A DNA stretch of 64,000 nucleotides from assembly GCF_006442315.1 (NCBI RefSeq), contig NZ_VFVY01000021.1, positions 62,001-126,000 on the forward strand, written 5' to 3'. Shown here piece by piece: positions 35,518-45,840 of the stretch (position 1 is its first letter; each line of letters opens with the position of its first letter). The stretch is from Mesorhizobium sp. B2-3-4 (lineage in GTDB: Bacteria > Pseudomonadota > Alphaproteobacteria > Rhizobiales > Rhizobiaceae). The position numbers and the translations under genes were made by a program. Under the pieces are notes generated by a model. The model was not told the DNA's origin and made no database searches. It worked only from the letters and a program-made list of their open reading frames with translations.

Positions 35518-38505
35518 TTATTCGCCGAGCGCGTCTTCGAGCAAGGCGGCAAGCTGGGCAAGGTGCTTCGACATCAGGCCGGTCGCCGGCGACGCGGCCG
35601 CCGGGCGGCCGGTGTAGCGCACGCGTTGATGTTTGGCGTCGATATGCGCCAGCACCCATTCCAGATACGGATCGATGAACGACCAGGCGCCCATGTTCTT
35701 GGGCTCCTCCTGGCACCACACCATCTCCGCGTTGCGGAAGCGTGACAGCTCGGTGATCAGCGCCTTGGCCGGGAACGGATAGAGCTGTTCGACGCGCAGC
35801 AGATAGATGTCGTTGATGCCGCGCTTCTCGCGCTCCTCGTAGAGGTCGTAATAGACCTTGCCCGAGCACAGCACGACGCGGCGGATCTTCGAATCCTTGG
35901 TCAGCTTGATCGCCTGGTTCGGCAACAGCTGGGCATCGTCCCACAAAAGCCGGTGGAACGAGCTTTCGCCCGAGATTTCCGGCAGCGTCGACACCGCCCG
36001 CTTGTGGCGCAGCAGCGACTTCGGCGTCATCAGGATCAGCGGCTTGCGGAAGTCGCGCTTCAGCTGCCGGCGAAGGATGTGGAAGTAGTTGGCCGGCGTC
36101 GTGCAGTTGGCCACCTGCATGTTGTCTTCGGCGCAAAGCTGCAGGAAGCGCTCGAGACGTGCCGAGGAATGCTCTGGGCCCTGGCCTTCATAGCCATGCG
36201 GCAACAGGCAGACGAGGCCCGACATTCTGAGCCACTTGCGCTCGCCCGACGAGATGAACTGGTCGAACACCACCTGGGCGCCGTTGGCGAAGTCGCCGAA
36301 CTGCGCTTCCCAGAGCGTCAGCGCCTTCGGCTCGGCCAGGCTGTAGCCATATTCGAACCCGAGCACCGCCTCTTCCGAGAGCATCGAGTTGATGACTTCG
36401 TAACCGGCCTGGGCAGCCGACAGATTGTTGAGCGGGATGTAGCGGGTCTCGTCGCGCTGGTCGTAGAGCACGGAATGACGCTGCGAGAAGGTACCGCGCT
36501 CGGAATCCTGCCCCGACAGGCGGATCGGATTGCCATCGAGCAGGATCGCGCCGAAAGCCAGCGCCTCCGCCGTCGACCAGTCGATGCCTTCGCCGGACTC
36601 GATCGCCTGACGCCGGTTCTCGAGGAAGCGGATGATCGTCTTGTGCGCCTCGAAATCCTTCGGCACCTCGGTCAGCTTCTTGCCGATTTCCTTCAGCGTC
36701 TTGACCGGCACGGCCGTCTTGCCGCGCCGCTGTTCGTCCTGGTTGTCGGCCGTGCGCAGGCCCGACCAGGCGCCGTCGAGCCAGTCAGCCTTGTTGGGCT
36801 TGTAGTGCTGGCCCACTTCCCACTCGGCTTCCAGATGCGCGCGCCAGTCGGCCTTGAGCTGGTCGAGTTCGGCCTGGCTGATATGGCCTTCTGCGATCAG
36901 CCGGTCGCCATAGATCTGCACCGTCGTCTTGTGGGTGCGGATGTTGCGGTACATCAGCGGCTGCGTGAAGGCTGGCTCGTCGCCCTCATTGTGGCCGAAG
37001 CGGCGGTAGCAGAACATGTCGACCACGACGGGCTTGTGGAACTTCATGCGGAATTCGATCGCCACCTTGGTGGCGTGCACCACGGCTTCCGGATCGTCGC
37101 CATTGACGTGGAAGATCGGCGCCTCGATCATCTTGGCGACGTCGGACGGATAGGGCGACGAACGCGAGAAGCGCGGATTGGTGGTGAAGCCGATCTGGTT
37201 GTTGATGATGAAATGCAGCGTGCCGGCGACGCGGTGTCCGCGCAGGCCCGACAGGCCGAGGATTTCGGCGATGACGCCTTGGCCGGCAAAGGCGGCGTCG
37301 CCATGCAGGAGCAGCGGCAGCACCTTGGCGCGCTCTTCCAGTGGCACGATCTCCTCGCGGCCGCGGCCGAACAGATAATCCTGCTTGGCGCGCGCCTTGC
37401 CCATCACGACGGGATCGACGATTTCCAGGTGCGAGGGGTTGGCGGTCAGCGACAAATGCACCTTGTTGCCGTCGAACTCGCGGTCCGACGAGGCGCCGAG
37501 ATGGTACTTCACGTCGCCCGAGCCTTCGACCTCGTCGGGTGCGGCCGAGCCGCCCTTGAACTCGTGGAAGATGGCGCGGTGCGGCTTGGCCATCACTTGG
37601 CTGAGCACGTTGAGGCGGCCGCGATGGGCCATGCCGAGCACGATTTCCTTGAGGCCGAGCTGGCCGCCGCGCTTGACGATCTGCTCCAGCGCCGGGATCA
37701 GCGATTCACCGCCGTCGAGGCCGAACCGCTTGGTGCCCTTGTACTTGACGTCGATGAACTGCTCGAAGCCCTCGGCCTCGACCAGCTTCTGCAATATCGC
37801 CTTCTTACCGGTGGCGGTGAAGGAGATTTCCTTGTCGGCGCCTTCGATGCGGGCCTGGATCCAGGCCTTTTCCTCAGGGTCGGAAATATGCATGAACTCG
37901 ACGCCCAGCGTCGAACAATAGGTGCGGGTCAGGATCTCCAGCATCTGCCGGATGGTGCCGAATTCCAGTCCCAGCACATTGTCGAGGAAGATAGGCCGGT
38001 CGTAATCGGCGTCGGTGAAGCCGTAATTCTCGGGCGAAAGTTCATTATAGTCCTCGAGCGGCTTGGCGATGCCGAGCGGGTCGAGATTGGCGTGCAGATG
38101 GCCGCGCATGCGATAGGCGCGGATCATCATGATGGCGCGCACCGAATCGCGCGTTGCCTGGTGGACGTCGGCGTCGGACGGCGCCACGCCGTTGACGACC
38201 GCCTTTTCCTTGACCTTCTTCTCCAGATGCTTCTCGACCAGGCCCCAATTGCCGTCGAGCGCCGAGACCAGCTCGCCATTGGCCTGCAGCGGCCAGGATG
38301 GCCTGGCCCAGGAGGCGCCCTTGGCGTTCTTGCGCACATCGCCGGCATCGTCCTTCAGACCGGCGAAGAACTCCTGCCACTCGGGATCGACAGAACCGGG
38401 ATTATCCTCATAGGCGGCGTAGAGCGCGTCGATGTAATCGGCGTTGCCGCCATAGAGGAACGAGGTGAGCGAGAATTGGTCGTTGGCCTGATCTTGTCGT
38501 GCCAT
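35518..38505 (-). CDS. sucA: 2-oxoglutarate dehydrogenase E1 component
   Basis: Thiamine diphosphate enzyme that decarboxylates 2-oxoglutarate and acylates the lipoyl group of SucB. The 995-residue product has FLYGGNADYIDALYAAYEDN at the N terminus (E2-binding segment), MAHRGRLNVLSQVMAKP, the ThDP metal motif HGDAAFAGQGV, and the GHNEGDEPAFTQPLMY segment. The C-terminal pyrimidine domain ends with EPKNMGAWSFI. It is the longest gene here. A GTAGTGAG-type repeat fills the gap to sucD upstream. The start ATG has only a weak ribosome site. Confidence 0.98.
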   Translation of the reverse strand: MARQDQANDQFSLTSFLYGGNADYIDALYAAYEDNPGSVDPEWQEFFAGLKDDAGDVRKNAKGASWARPSWPLQANGELVSALDGNWGLVEKHLEKKVKEKAVVNGVAPSDADVHQATRDSVRAIMMIRAYRMRGHLHANLDPLGIAKPLEDYNELSPENYGFTDADYDRPIFLDNVLGLEFGTIRQMLEILTRTYCSTLGVEFMHISDPEEKAWIQARIEGADKEISFTATGKKAILQKLVEAEGFEQFIDVKYKGTKRFGLDGGESLIPALEQIVKRGGQLGLKEIVLGMAHRGRLNVLSQVMAKPHRAIFHEFKGGSAAPDEVEGSGDVKYHLGASSDREFDGNKVHLSLTANPSHLEIVDPVVMGKARAKQDYLFGRGREEIVPLEERAKVLPLLLHGDAAFAGQGVIAEILGLSGLRGHRVAGTLHFIINNQIGFTTNPRFSRSSPYPSDVAKMIEAPIFHVNGDDPEAVVHATKVAIEFRMKFHKPVVVDMFCYRRFGHNEGDEPAFTQPLMYRNIRTHKTTVQIYGDRLIAEGHISQAELDQLKADWRAHLEAEWEVGQHYKPNKADWLDGAWSGLRTADNQDEQRRGKTAVPVKTLKEIGKKLTEVPKDFEAHKTIIRFLENRRQAIESGEGIDWSTAEALAFGAILLDGNPIRLSGQDSERGTFSQRHSVLYDQRDETRYIPLNNLSAAQAGYEVINSMLSEEAVLGFEYGYSLAEPKALTLWEAQFGDFANGAQVVFDQFISSGERKWLRMSGLVCLLPHGYEGQGPEHSSARLERFLQLCAEDNMQVANCTTPANYFHILRRQLKRDFRKPLILMTPKSLLRHKRAVSTLPEISGESSFHRLLWDDAQLLPNQAIKLTKDSKIRRVVLCSGKVYYDLYEEREKRGINDIYLLRVEQLYPFPAKALITELSRFRNAEMVWCQEEPKNMGAWSFIDPYLEWVLAHIDAKHQRVRYTGRPAAASPATGLMSKHLAQLAALLEDALGE

Positions 38506-38542
38506 TTTGTCCGCGGAGCCCGGCTCCGTCTCCTTTCGAGGG

Positions 38543-38648
38543 GAATAGTGAGTAGTCAGTGGTGAGTAGAAAAACGAAATTCCTGCTCGGCTGCTACTCG
38601 CCTGATCTTCCCTTTTTCACTACTGACTACTGCCTACTCACTACTGCC
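38543..38648. repeat. AGTAGTGAGTAG-type inverted repeat between sucD and sucA
   Basis: The left arm has TAGTGAGTAGTCAGTGGTGA and the right arm has CACTACTGACTACTGCCTAC and CACTACTGCC; arms are complementary over much of their length with an AT-richer centre. It occupies nearly the whole 143-bp sucD-sucA gap. A second copy follows acnA at 63531. Confidence 0.85.
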
Positions 38649-39551
38649 TTAACCTTTGATCGCCTCGACCAGCGTCGTGCCCAGCCGCGCCGGCGATGGC
38701 GATACCTTGATGCCGGCCGATTCCATCGCGGCGATCTTGTCTTCCGCGCCGCCCTTGCCGCCGGAGATGACCGCGCCGGCGTGGCCCATGGTGCGGCCGG
38801 CGGGAGCGGTGCGCCCGGCGATAAAGCCGGCCATCGGCTTCTTGCGGCCGCGCTTGGCCTCGTCCTTGAGGAACTGCGCGGCGTCCTCTTCGGCCGAACC
38901 GCCGATCTCGCCGATCATGATGATCGACTTGGTCTCGTCGTCGGCCAGGAACATTTCGAGCATGTCGATGAACTCGGTGCCCTTGACCGGATCGCCGCCG
39001 ATGCCGACGGCGGTGGTCTGGCCGAGGCCGACATTGGTGGTCTGGAACACAGCCTCATAGGTAAGTGTTCCCGAGCGCGAAACAACGCCGACCGAGCCCT
39101 TGCGGAAGATGTTTCCGGGCATGATGCCGATCTTGCATTCGTCCGGGGTGAGCACCCCGGGGCAGTTCGGCCCGATCAGCCGCGACCTCGAACGATCGAG
39201 CCGCGCCTTGACCTTGACCATGTCCATGACCGGGATGCCCTCGGTGATGCAGACGATGAGCGGGATCTCCGCCTCGATCGCCTCGATGATGGCTTCGCCC
39301 GCACCGGCCGGCGGCACGTAGATGACGGAGGCGTTGGCGCCCGTCTTTTCCTTGCCTTCGGCGACGGAGGCGAAGATCGGCAGGCTTTCGCCTTTCGAAC
39401 CGGTCCAGGTCTCGCCGCCCTTCTTGGGATGGATGCCGCCCACCATCTTGGTGCCGTGATAGGCGAGCGCCTGTTCGGTGTGGAACGTGCCGGTCTTGCC
39501 GGTCAGGCCCTGCACCAGCACCTTGGTGTTCTTGTCGATAAGAATGGACAT
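38649..39551 (-). CDS. sucD: Succinyl-CoA synthetase alpha subunit
   Basis: With SucC makes succinate, CoA and ATP/GTP from succinyl-CoA. The 300-residue product has the CoA-binding N-terminal Rossmann domain ([18 protein letters not shown]), the motif [21 protein letters not shown], and the phosphorylated His in [14 protein letters not shown]. The ATG at 39551 gives standard length; an extension to 39749 is out of family. It is separated from sucC by the cupin and DUF1579 genes, and from sucA by the repeat at 38543-38648. Confidence 0.97.
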   Translation of the reverse strand: MSILIDKNTKVLVQGLTGKTGTFHTEQALAYHGTKMVGGIHPKKGGETWTGSKGESLPIFASVAEGKEKTGANASVIYVPPAGAGEAIIEAIEAEIPLIVCITEGIPVMDMVKVKARLDRSRSRLIGPNCPGVLTPDECKIGIMPGNIFRKGSVGVVSRSGTLTYEAVFQTTNVGLGQTTAVGIGGDPVKGTEFIDMLEMFLADDETKSIIMIGEIGGSAEEDAAQFLKDEAKRGRKKPMAGFIAGRTAPAGRTMGHAGAVISGGKGGAEDKIAAMESAGIKVSPSPARLGTTLVEAIKG

Positions 39552-39562
39552 CGGAGCCCTTT

Positions 39563-40057
39563 TTAACCGTTGATCGGGGAAAGCGAGACGCGCCGGTAGA
39601 CGCCGCTCACCATGTCTTGCCAGCCATCGCTGCCGGCGGGTTTGAACTGCAATCGCATGCGATAGGCGTCGGCATCGTTGAAAACATAGCTCACGCGCGC
39701 CGCGCCTCGCGGCGACGACCGCTCCAGCACCAGTTCGTCGCCATTCCATGCGCCCGTGGCGGGCGACATCGGCACGAACCCCATGGAATCGAATTGATGC
39801 ATGGTGACGAGGCCGTTCTGCTGGTCGAAGCCGAACACATTGTGCGCGCCGAAGGAGATCGTGCCGTCGCGGCGCTGACGGTAGCGCTGCACCACGAACA
39901 GGCCGCCGAACTGCGCTTCCGCCGTCACTTCGGAGGTTGCCGCACCCTCATCGGCCCATTGCGTCGCCGCAATCTCCTCCTCGCCGCGCCACGCGCCGAC
40001 CAGCGCCTGCAGGCGCTGGTGGTCGGCCGAGAGCGAGGAGAAGGAGGCCGCGTTCAT
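39563..40057 (-). CDS. DUF1579-like protein between sucC and sucD
   Basis: The 164-residue product contains [26 protein letters not shown] and [13 protein letters not shown], the layout of the DUF1579 group of beta-barrel proteins related to lipocalin-like folds. Function is not established. It lies 11 bp before sucD's start and starts a few bases after the cupin gene's stop, so it is co-transcribed with the succinyl-CoA synthetase genes. No signal peptide: cytoplasmic. Confidence 0.83.
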   Translation of the reverse strand: MNAASFSSLSADHQRLQALVGAWRGEEEIAATQWADEGAATSEVTAEAQFGGLFVVQRYRQRRDGTISFGAHNVFGFDQQNGLVTMHQFDSMGFVPMSPATGAWNGDELVLERSSPRGAARVSYVFNDADAYRMRLQFKPAGSDGWQDMVSGVYRRVSLSPING

Positions 40058-40061
40058 CGCA

Positions 40062-40433
40062 TCAGAGCCGCTTCAGGTCGGTGACGGTGAGGTCACTCTT
40101 GGCATTGCCGGTGTTGAGCGTCGTTGCCGGCTCGAACATCAGCACCACGGGCTCCGGTGTCAGCGAGCGCGGCCGGTGCTCGACGCCGCGCGGCACGACG
40201 ATGAAATCACCCTCGCCAAGCTCGACATCGCCATCGCGGAAATCGATGGCGATGCGCCCGCGCAGCACGAGAAACGCTTCGTCCTCATGCTCATGCGCGT
40301 GCCAATCGAACATCTCGCCGAACTTGGCGACCTTGGCCTGGCTGTCATTGACATCGCCGGCGACATGCGGATCGAAGACCTTCTTAATCGTCCGATCCGC
40401 CACCTCGACGAGGTTTATCTTGCGCGGAGGCAT
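40062..40433 (-). CDS. Cupin-domain protein between sucC and sucD
   Basis: The 123-residue product is a single cupin: motif 1 DWHAHEHEDEAFLVLRGRIA with His, His and Glu metal ligands, and motif 2 GDFIVVPRGVEHRP with the further His. Such proteins can be enzymes or sensors; nothing specifies the ligand. It begins 4 bp after the sucC stop, behind GCGGAGG, and is followed by the DUF1579 gene. Tight packing implies co-expression with the TCA genes. Confidence 0.92.
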   Translation of the reverse strand: MPPRKINLVEVADRTIKKVFDPHVAGDVNDSQAKVAKFGEMFDWHAHEHEDEAFLVLRGRIAIDFRDGDVELGEGDFIVVPRGVEHRPRSLTPEPVVLMFEPATTLNTGNAKSDLTVTDLKRL

Positions 40434-40437
40434 GAGC

Positions 40438-41631
<1,194 letters not shown>

Positions 41632-41661
41632 GGGGATTGTCTCCAGATCAACGGCTGGGGT

Positions 41662-42765
<1,104 letters not shown>

Positions 42766-42797
42766 TCAGCATTTTCAATCGGTTAGAGTGTATGGGA

Positions 42798-42813
42798 TTT
42801 ACGTAAACGTCAA
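42798..42813. promoter_or_regulatory. Candidate MerR/LiuR-type operator before the GNAT gene
   Basis: TTTACGTAAACGTCAA is an imperfect palindrome resembling the sites of LiuR, a MerR-family regulator of branched-chain amino acid breakdown. It lies 32 bp before the GNAT start. No LiuR gene or liu genes are in this window, so the assignment is tentative. Confidence 0.35.
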
Positions 42814-42845
42814 AATTTGTAAGCCGACTGGGGAGAAGTTACACA

Positions 42846-43274
42846 ATGAATGTGAACATCCGAAGGCTCTATCCCGGAGATGACGCCCTTGTGATGCGGA
42901 TCGCGCCGGATGTGTTTGACGAACCCGTCCGGCCTGACCGGCTGGCGGCCTACCTCGCCGCGCCGGGTCATTTCATGGTCGTGGCGTTCGCCGACGGCCT
43001 CGTCGTCGGGCAGTGTGCCGCCGTCATCCACCGCCATCCCGACAAGGTCAGCGAACTCTACATAGACGAGGTCGGCGTTTCCCCTGCCTTCCAACGCCAG
43101 GGTATCGCGCGCAAGATGCTGGATGCGATGTTCGAGATCGGCAAGCAGAACGGCTGCGAGGAGGCCTGGGTCGGCACCGAACCGGACAACGGCCCCGCCC
43201 GCGCGCTTTATGAGGCGCGCCAGGAGCCGCGTGAGGAGGCGGAAGCGTTCGTGATGTATGTTTATAAGCTTTGA
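42846..43274 (+). CDS. GNAT-family N-acetyltransferase
   Basis: The 142-residue product has the GNAT acetyl-CoA site as YIDEVGVSPAFQRQGIARKML, where QRQGIA is the pyrophosphate-binding Q/RxxGxA motif, and the C-terminal ALYEARQE helix. It resembles aminoglycoside or small-molecule acetyltransferases of the AAC(3)-I-like shape, but the substrate is unknown. A GGGGAG ribosome site is present. It is divergent from mdh and overlaps the end of zapE by 13 bp. Confidence 0.88.
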   Translation: MNVNIRRLYPGDDALVMRIAPDVFDEPVRPDRLAAYLAAPGHFMVVAFADGLVVGQCAAVIHRHPDKVSELYIDEVGVSPAFQRQGIARKMLDAMFEIGKQNGCEEAWVGTEPDNGPARALYEARQEPREEAEAFVMYVYKL

Positions 43275-44485
43275 GTGCTCGTGGAAGAAGGCATGGTATT
43301 CTGCGCCTGGCCGTCCGCCCTCGCCTTCCGCCGCTCCGCCCAATCCTCCAGCCAGTCGCGGCTCTGCATTTCGATCAGGCGCGATGCCGTGCGTTCGAAT
43401 TCGAACACCTCGACGCCGCGCTTGGCCACATAGAGATGCTGCGGCGGGGCCTCGGCGCTCGCCACGAGGCGCGCATGATGGTCGTAAAGCGTATCGATCA
43501 GCAGGATGAAGCGCTTGGCCTCGTTGCGGCGGCCTTCGCCAAGCACCGGGATATGGTCGATGAAGATGGTCGAGAAACGATTGGCAATGGCCAGGAAATC
43601 GCGCGCGCCGAGAGGTTTTTCGCAGAGATCGGCGAAAGAGAAACGCGCGGCATCCCCTGCGGCGGACGGCACGACCACTTGCCGCCCCTTCAGCGCCAGC
43701 GATGTCGGGGCAGTCGGCGCTCCATGCGTCATCGCCTTCCAGGCTTCGTCCAGCGCCTGGTCGGCCGCAGCATCGGCGGGCGTAACATAGACCGGCGTGC
43801 GGGCGAGCTTCTCCAGCCGGTAGTCCTTGTCGCTGTCCAGTGACAGCACCTGCGCGTGGCGCTCGAGTATGGCGATGAACGGCAGGAAGAGCTGGCGGTT
43901 CAGCCCGTCACGATAGAGATTTTCCGGAGCGACATTCGAGGTGGCGACCAGCACGACGCCGCTGGCAAACAGCGCCGAGAACAGTCTGGACAGGATCATC
44001 GCATCGGCGATGTCGGTGACGGAGAATTCGTCGAAACACAGCACCCAGGCCTGCTCGGCCAGCGCCTTGGCCACCGGCGGGATCGGATCGTCTTCCCGGA
44101 CAGTGCCTTCCTTGCGCGCCTGCCGGTGCTTCTGGATACGGTCCTGCACGTCGGCCATGAAATCGTTGAAGTGGACGCGGCGCTTGCGCCGGACCGGCAA
44201 CAGCTCGAAGAACATGTCCATCAGCATGGTCTTGCCGCGGCCGACGCCGCCATGGATATAGAGGCCCCTGACCGCCTCATGCGTCTCGCGCTTGCGGGCA
44301 AACAGCCAGCCCAGCGCACTGGATTTGTGCGCCAGCCGCTTGGCCGAGATTTCCACGGTCAGCCGGTCGAGCGCGGCGGCGATCTCTTCCTGCGCCGCGT
44401 CTCGTTCAATCGCGCCTGATGCCACCAGGTGGTCGTAGCGCTGCCGGACGGTCGCATGGGTCTGGAGGCCGTCACGCAGATGCAT
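43262..44485 (-). CDS. zapE: Cell division protein ZapE (AFG1-like ATPase)
   Basis: AAA+ ATPase. In E. coli ZapE acts on Z rings under stress; the mitochondrial homologue Afg1 helps turnover of respiratory subunits. The 407-residue product has Walker A HGGVGRGKTMLMDMF, Walker B VLCFDEFSVTDIADA and sensor region VLVATSNVAPENLYRDGLNR. C-terminal FIDHIPVLGEGRRNEAKRF is also typical. It lies upstream of the TCA cluster, as in other rhizobia. Confidence 0.95.
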   Translation of the reverse strand: MHLRDGLQTHATVRQRYDHLVASGAIERDAAQEEIAAALDRLTVEISAKRLAHKSSALGWLFARKRETHEAVRGLYIHGGVGRGKTMLMDMFFELLPVRRKRRVHFNDFMADVQDRIQKHRQARKEGTVREDDPIPPVAKALAEQAWVLCFDEFSVTDIADAMILSRLFSALFASGVVLVATSNVAPENLYRDGLNRQLFLPFIAILERHAQVLSLDSDKDYRLEKLARTPVYVTPADAAADQALDEAWKAMTHGAPTAPTSLALKGRQVVVPSAAGDAARFSFADLCEKPLGARDFLAIANRFSTIFIDHIPVLGEGRRNEAKRFILLIDTLYDHHARLVASAEAPPQHLYVAKRGVEVFEFERTASRLIEMQSRDWLEDWAERRKARADGQAQNTMPSSTSTQSL

Positions 44486-44561
44486 CGGTCACGTCGTTTG
44501 TTCAGAACAGGAGGCCACGAGGACTAGATGTGTCGAGATTCAGGTCAGGCCGAGCCGAGAA

Positions 44562-44636
44562 TGGTGGCTTTCGAGAACGGAGCGGAGCGTACTTAAAGTA
44601 CGCGAGCGCCGGAAGCGCAGAAAGCCGCCGTTCGCA
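44562..44636. repeat. Imperfect palindromic repeat upstream of zapE
   Basis: Centred on GCGTACTTAAAGTACGC (about 44588-44604), with outer arms GGTGGCTTTC and GAAAGCCGCC. No coding capacity. The type recurs in rhizobial genomes, by recall. Confidence 0.6.
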
Positions 44637-44669
44637 GGCCGGCATCACCTGGATATCGGCATATCTAGC

Positions 44670-45209
44670 CTATCTTGTAAGCGAGATCGGCTGCCCGTTG
44701 GAGGTCTGGCCGTCGAATTTCGAGCCGCCCGAGGAGTAGAGCCGCGCCAGCGAGCCGCCATTCTCGTCATAAAGCGTCAGCTGCTTGCCGGCGACGTTCC
44801 ACGACTTGATGCCGTCGATCGGCGGCGGGCAATGCAGCGGCCCGGCACGGAAGCCGGCACCGAACTTGGTCTGCGGCGTCGCCACCTTGCAGCTCTGGCC
44901 CGAAACGCTGACGTTCCAGACACCGGCGACGGCTGCCGCGCTGACGTCCGCCGCGCCGGCCGGCGCCGTGCCGTCCGGCGGCAAGGAGGCCACTTGCGTG
45001 TTTGCCGGCGCGGTCGGGAACTGCGATGGATCGGTGGTGCCGGGCGCGGCCGGCGGCGGCAACTGATTCGAACTCACCTGGCCGGCCGGAGCCGGCTGCA
45101 GCGGTGCCGGCTGCTGGTCGTCCATCGACGAGAAGCGTGAGGTTGAGCAGCCGCTCGCAACGAGTGCAGCCAGGGATACGGCCACCAGGCCGCCTTTCGA
45201 AAAATTCAT
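44670..45209 (-). CDS. omp19: Omp19-like AprI/Inh protease inhibitor lipoprotein
   Basis: Outer-membrane lipoprotein related to Brucella Omp19, which inhibits proteases and lysosomal cathepsins. The 179-residue product has a lipobox LAALVASGCSTS, a Pro-rich tether (about 30-85), and an Inh-type beta-barrel beginning AAVAGVWNVSVSGQSCKVAT with the paired Cys (SGQSC, PLHCPPP) and TLYDENGGSLARLY. The ATG at 45209 has GGAGG 5 nt upstream; an upstream extension through 45974 belongs to the overlapping VOC region and is rejected. Confidence 0.9.
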   Translation of the reverse strand: MNFSKGGLVAVSLAALVASGCSTSRFSSMDDQQPAPLQPAPAGQVSSNQLPPPAAPGTTDPSQFPTAPANTQVASLPPDGTAPAGAADVSAAAVAGVWNVSVSGQSCKVATPQTKFGAGFRAGPLHCPPPIDGIKSWNVAGKQLTLYDENGGSLARLYSSGGSKFDGQTSNGQPISLTR

Positions 45210-45346
45210 CACAACCTCCGTCGGATCCGGCTGGGGGGATGCCGTCCGCGCAATCTCACCTCCACCAAGATGGAGAAGGTGGCGAAATTTCAACCCGATA
45301 TGGTTAAAATAGGGTTTGCGGCAAGATTGTTGCAAATTTATCGCAA

Positions 45347-45790
45347 TCATTGCGCCAGGGCGGCACTCGGCACGAACACATATCCGTCCGGCCCGACAAT
45401 ATAGCACTCGCGCAACCCGTGCGGCTTGTCGATCGCGCCGGCGAGCACGATGTGGCCGTGGGCCAGTGCCGCCGCCTCGACAGCATCGGGATCGGCGCCA
45501 TAGAGGCGCAATTCGATGCCGGCACCGCGTGTCTCGGCGCCCGCTATGACGCCGCTCATCGCATTGTCGAGATAGGAGTGGTCGGCGTGCAGCATGAACA
45601 CCGACCCCAGAAGCTCGATCGCCGCGAAATCCTCGTCGGCATGGATGATGCGGGCACCGAGGACATCGCGGCAGAACGCTTCCATCGCCGCCATGTCGGA
45701 TACCAGCAGATTGACGCCGACGCCGCGCGGCAGCGAGCGGCCGAAATCCTCGGCCTTCATCCATGGGGTCTTGGTCCGCTTCATCGCCAT
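45347..45790 (-). CDS. VOC (glyoxalase-like) family protein
   Basis: The 147-residue product begins VNLLVSDMAAMEAFCRDVLGA after a short lead and contains FMLHADHSYLDNAMSG, RGAGIELRLYGADPDAVEAAALAHG and ECYIVGPDGYVFVPS, the two beta-alpha-beta-beta-beta modules of the vicinal oxygen chelate fold. The C-terminal Glu/His metal pattern is not clearly complete. Function is unknown; members include dioxygenases and resistance proteins. It lies 50 bp downstream of the exported-protein gene on the same strand. Confidence 0.87.
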   Translation of the reverse strand: MAMKRTKTPWMKAEDFGRSLPRGVGVNLLVSDMAAMEAFCRDVLGARIIHADEDFAAIELLGSVFMLHADHSYLDNAMSGVIAGAETRGAGIELRLYGADPDAVEAAALAHGHIVLAGAIDKPHGLRECYIVGPDGYVFVPSAALAQ

Positions 45791-45840
45791 GGCATTGTCC
45801 CGGAATCACTGGCTCTGGCTCGAATGATGTCCCAGCGGGG

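Noticed and set aside
35953-38565. Very long open frame antisense to sucA (about 870 codons)
   Set aside because: It mirrors the codon bias of sucA in a GC-rich genome, has no recognisable domain and no ribosome site. The same holds for the long antisense frames at 60808-63258 (acnA), 1158-2648 (ftsK) and 13168-14337 (sdhA).
38543-38648. Repeats of AGTAGTGAG as a possible CRISPR array
   Set aside because: Units are degenerate, inverted and have no regular spacers, and no cas genes are present.
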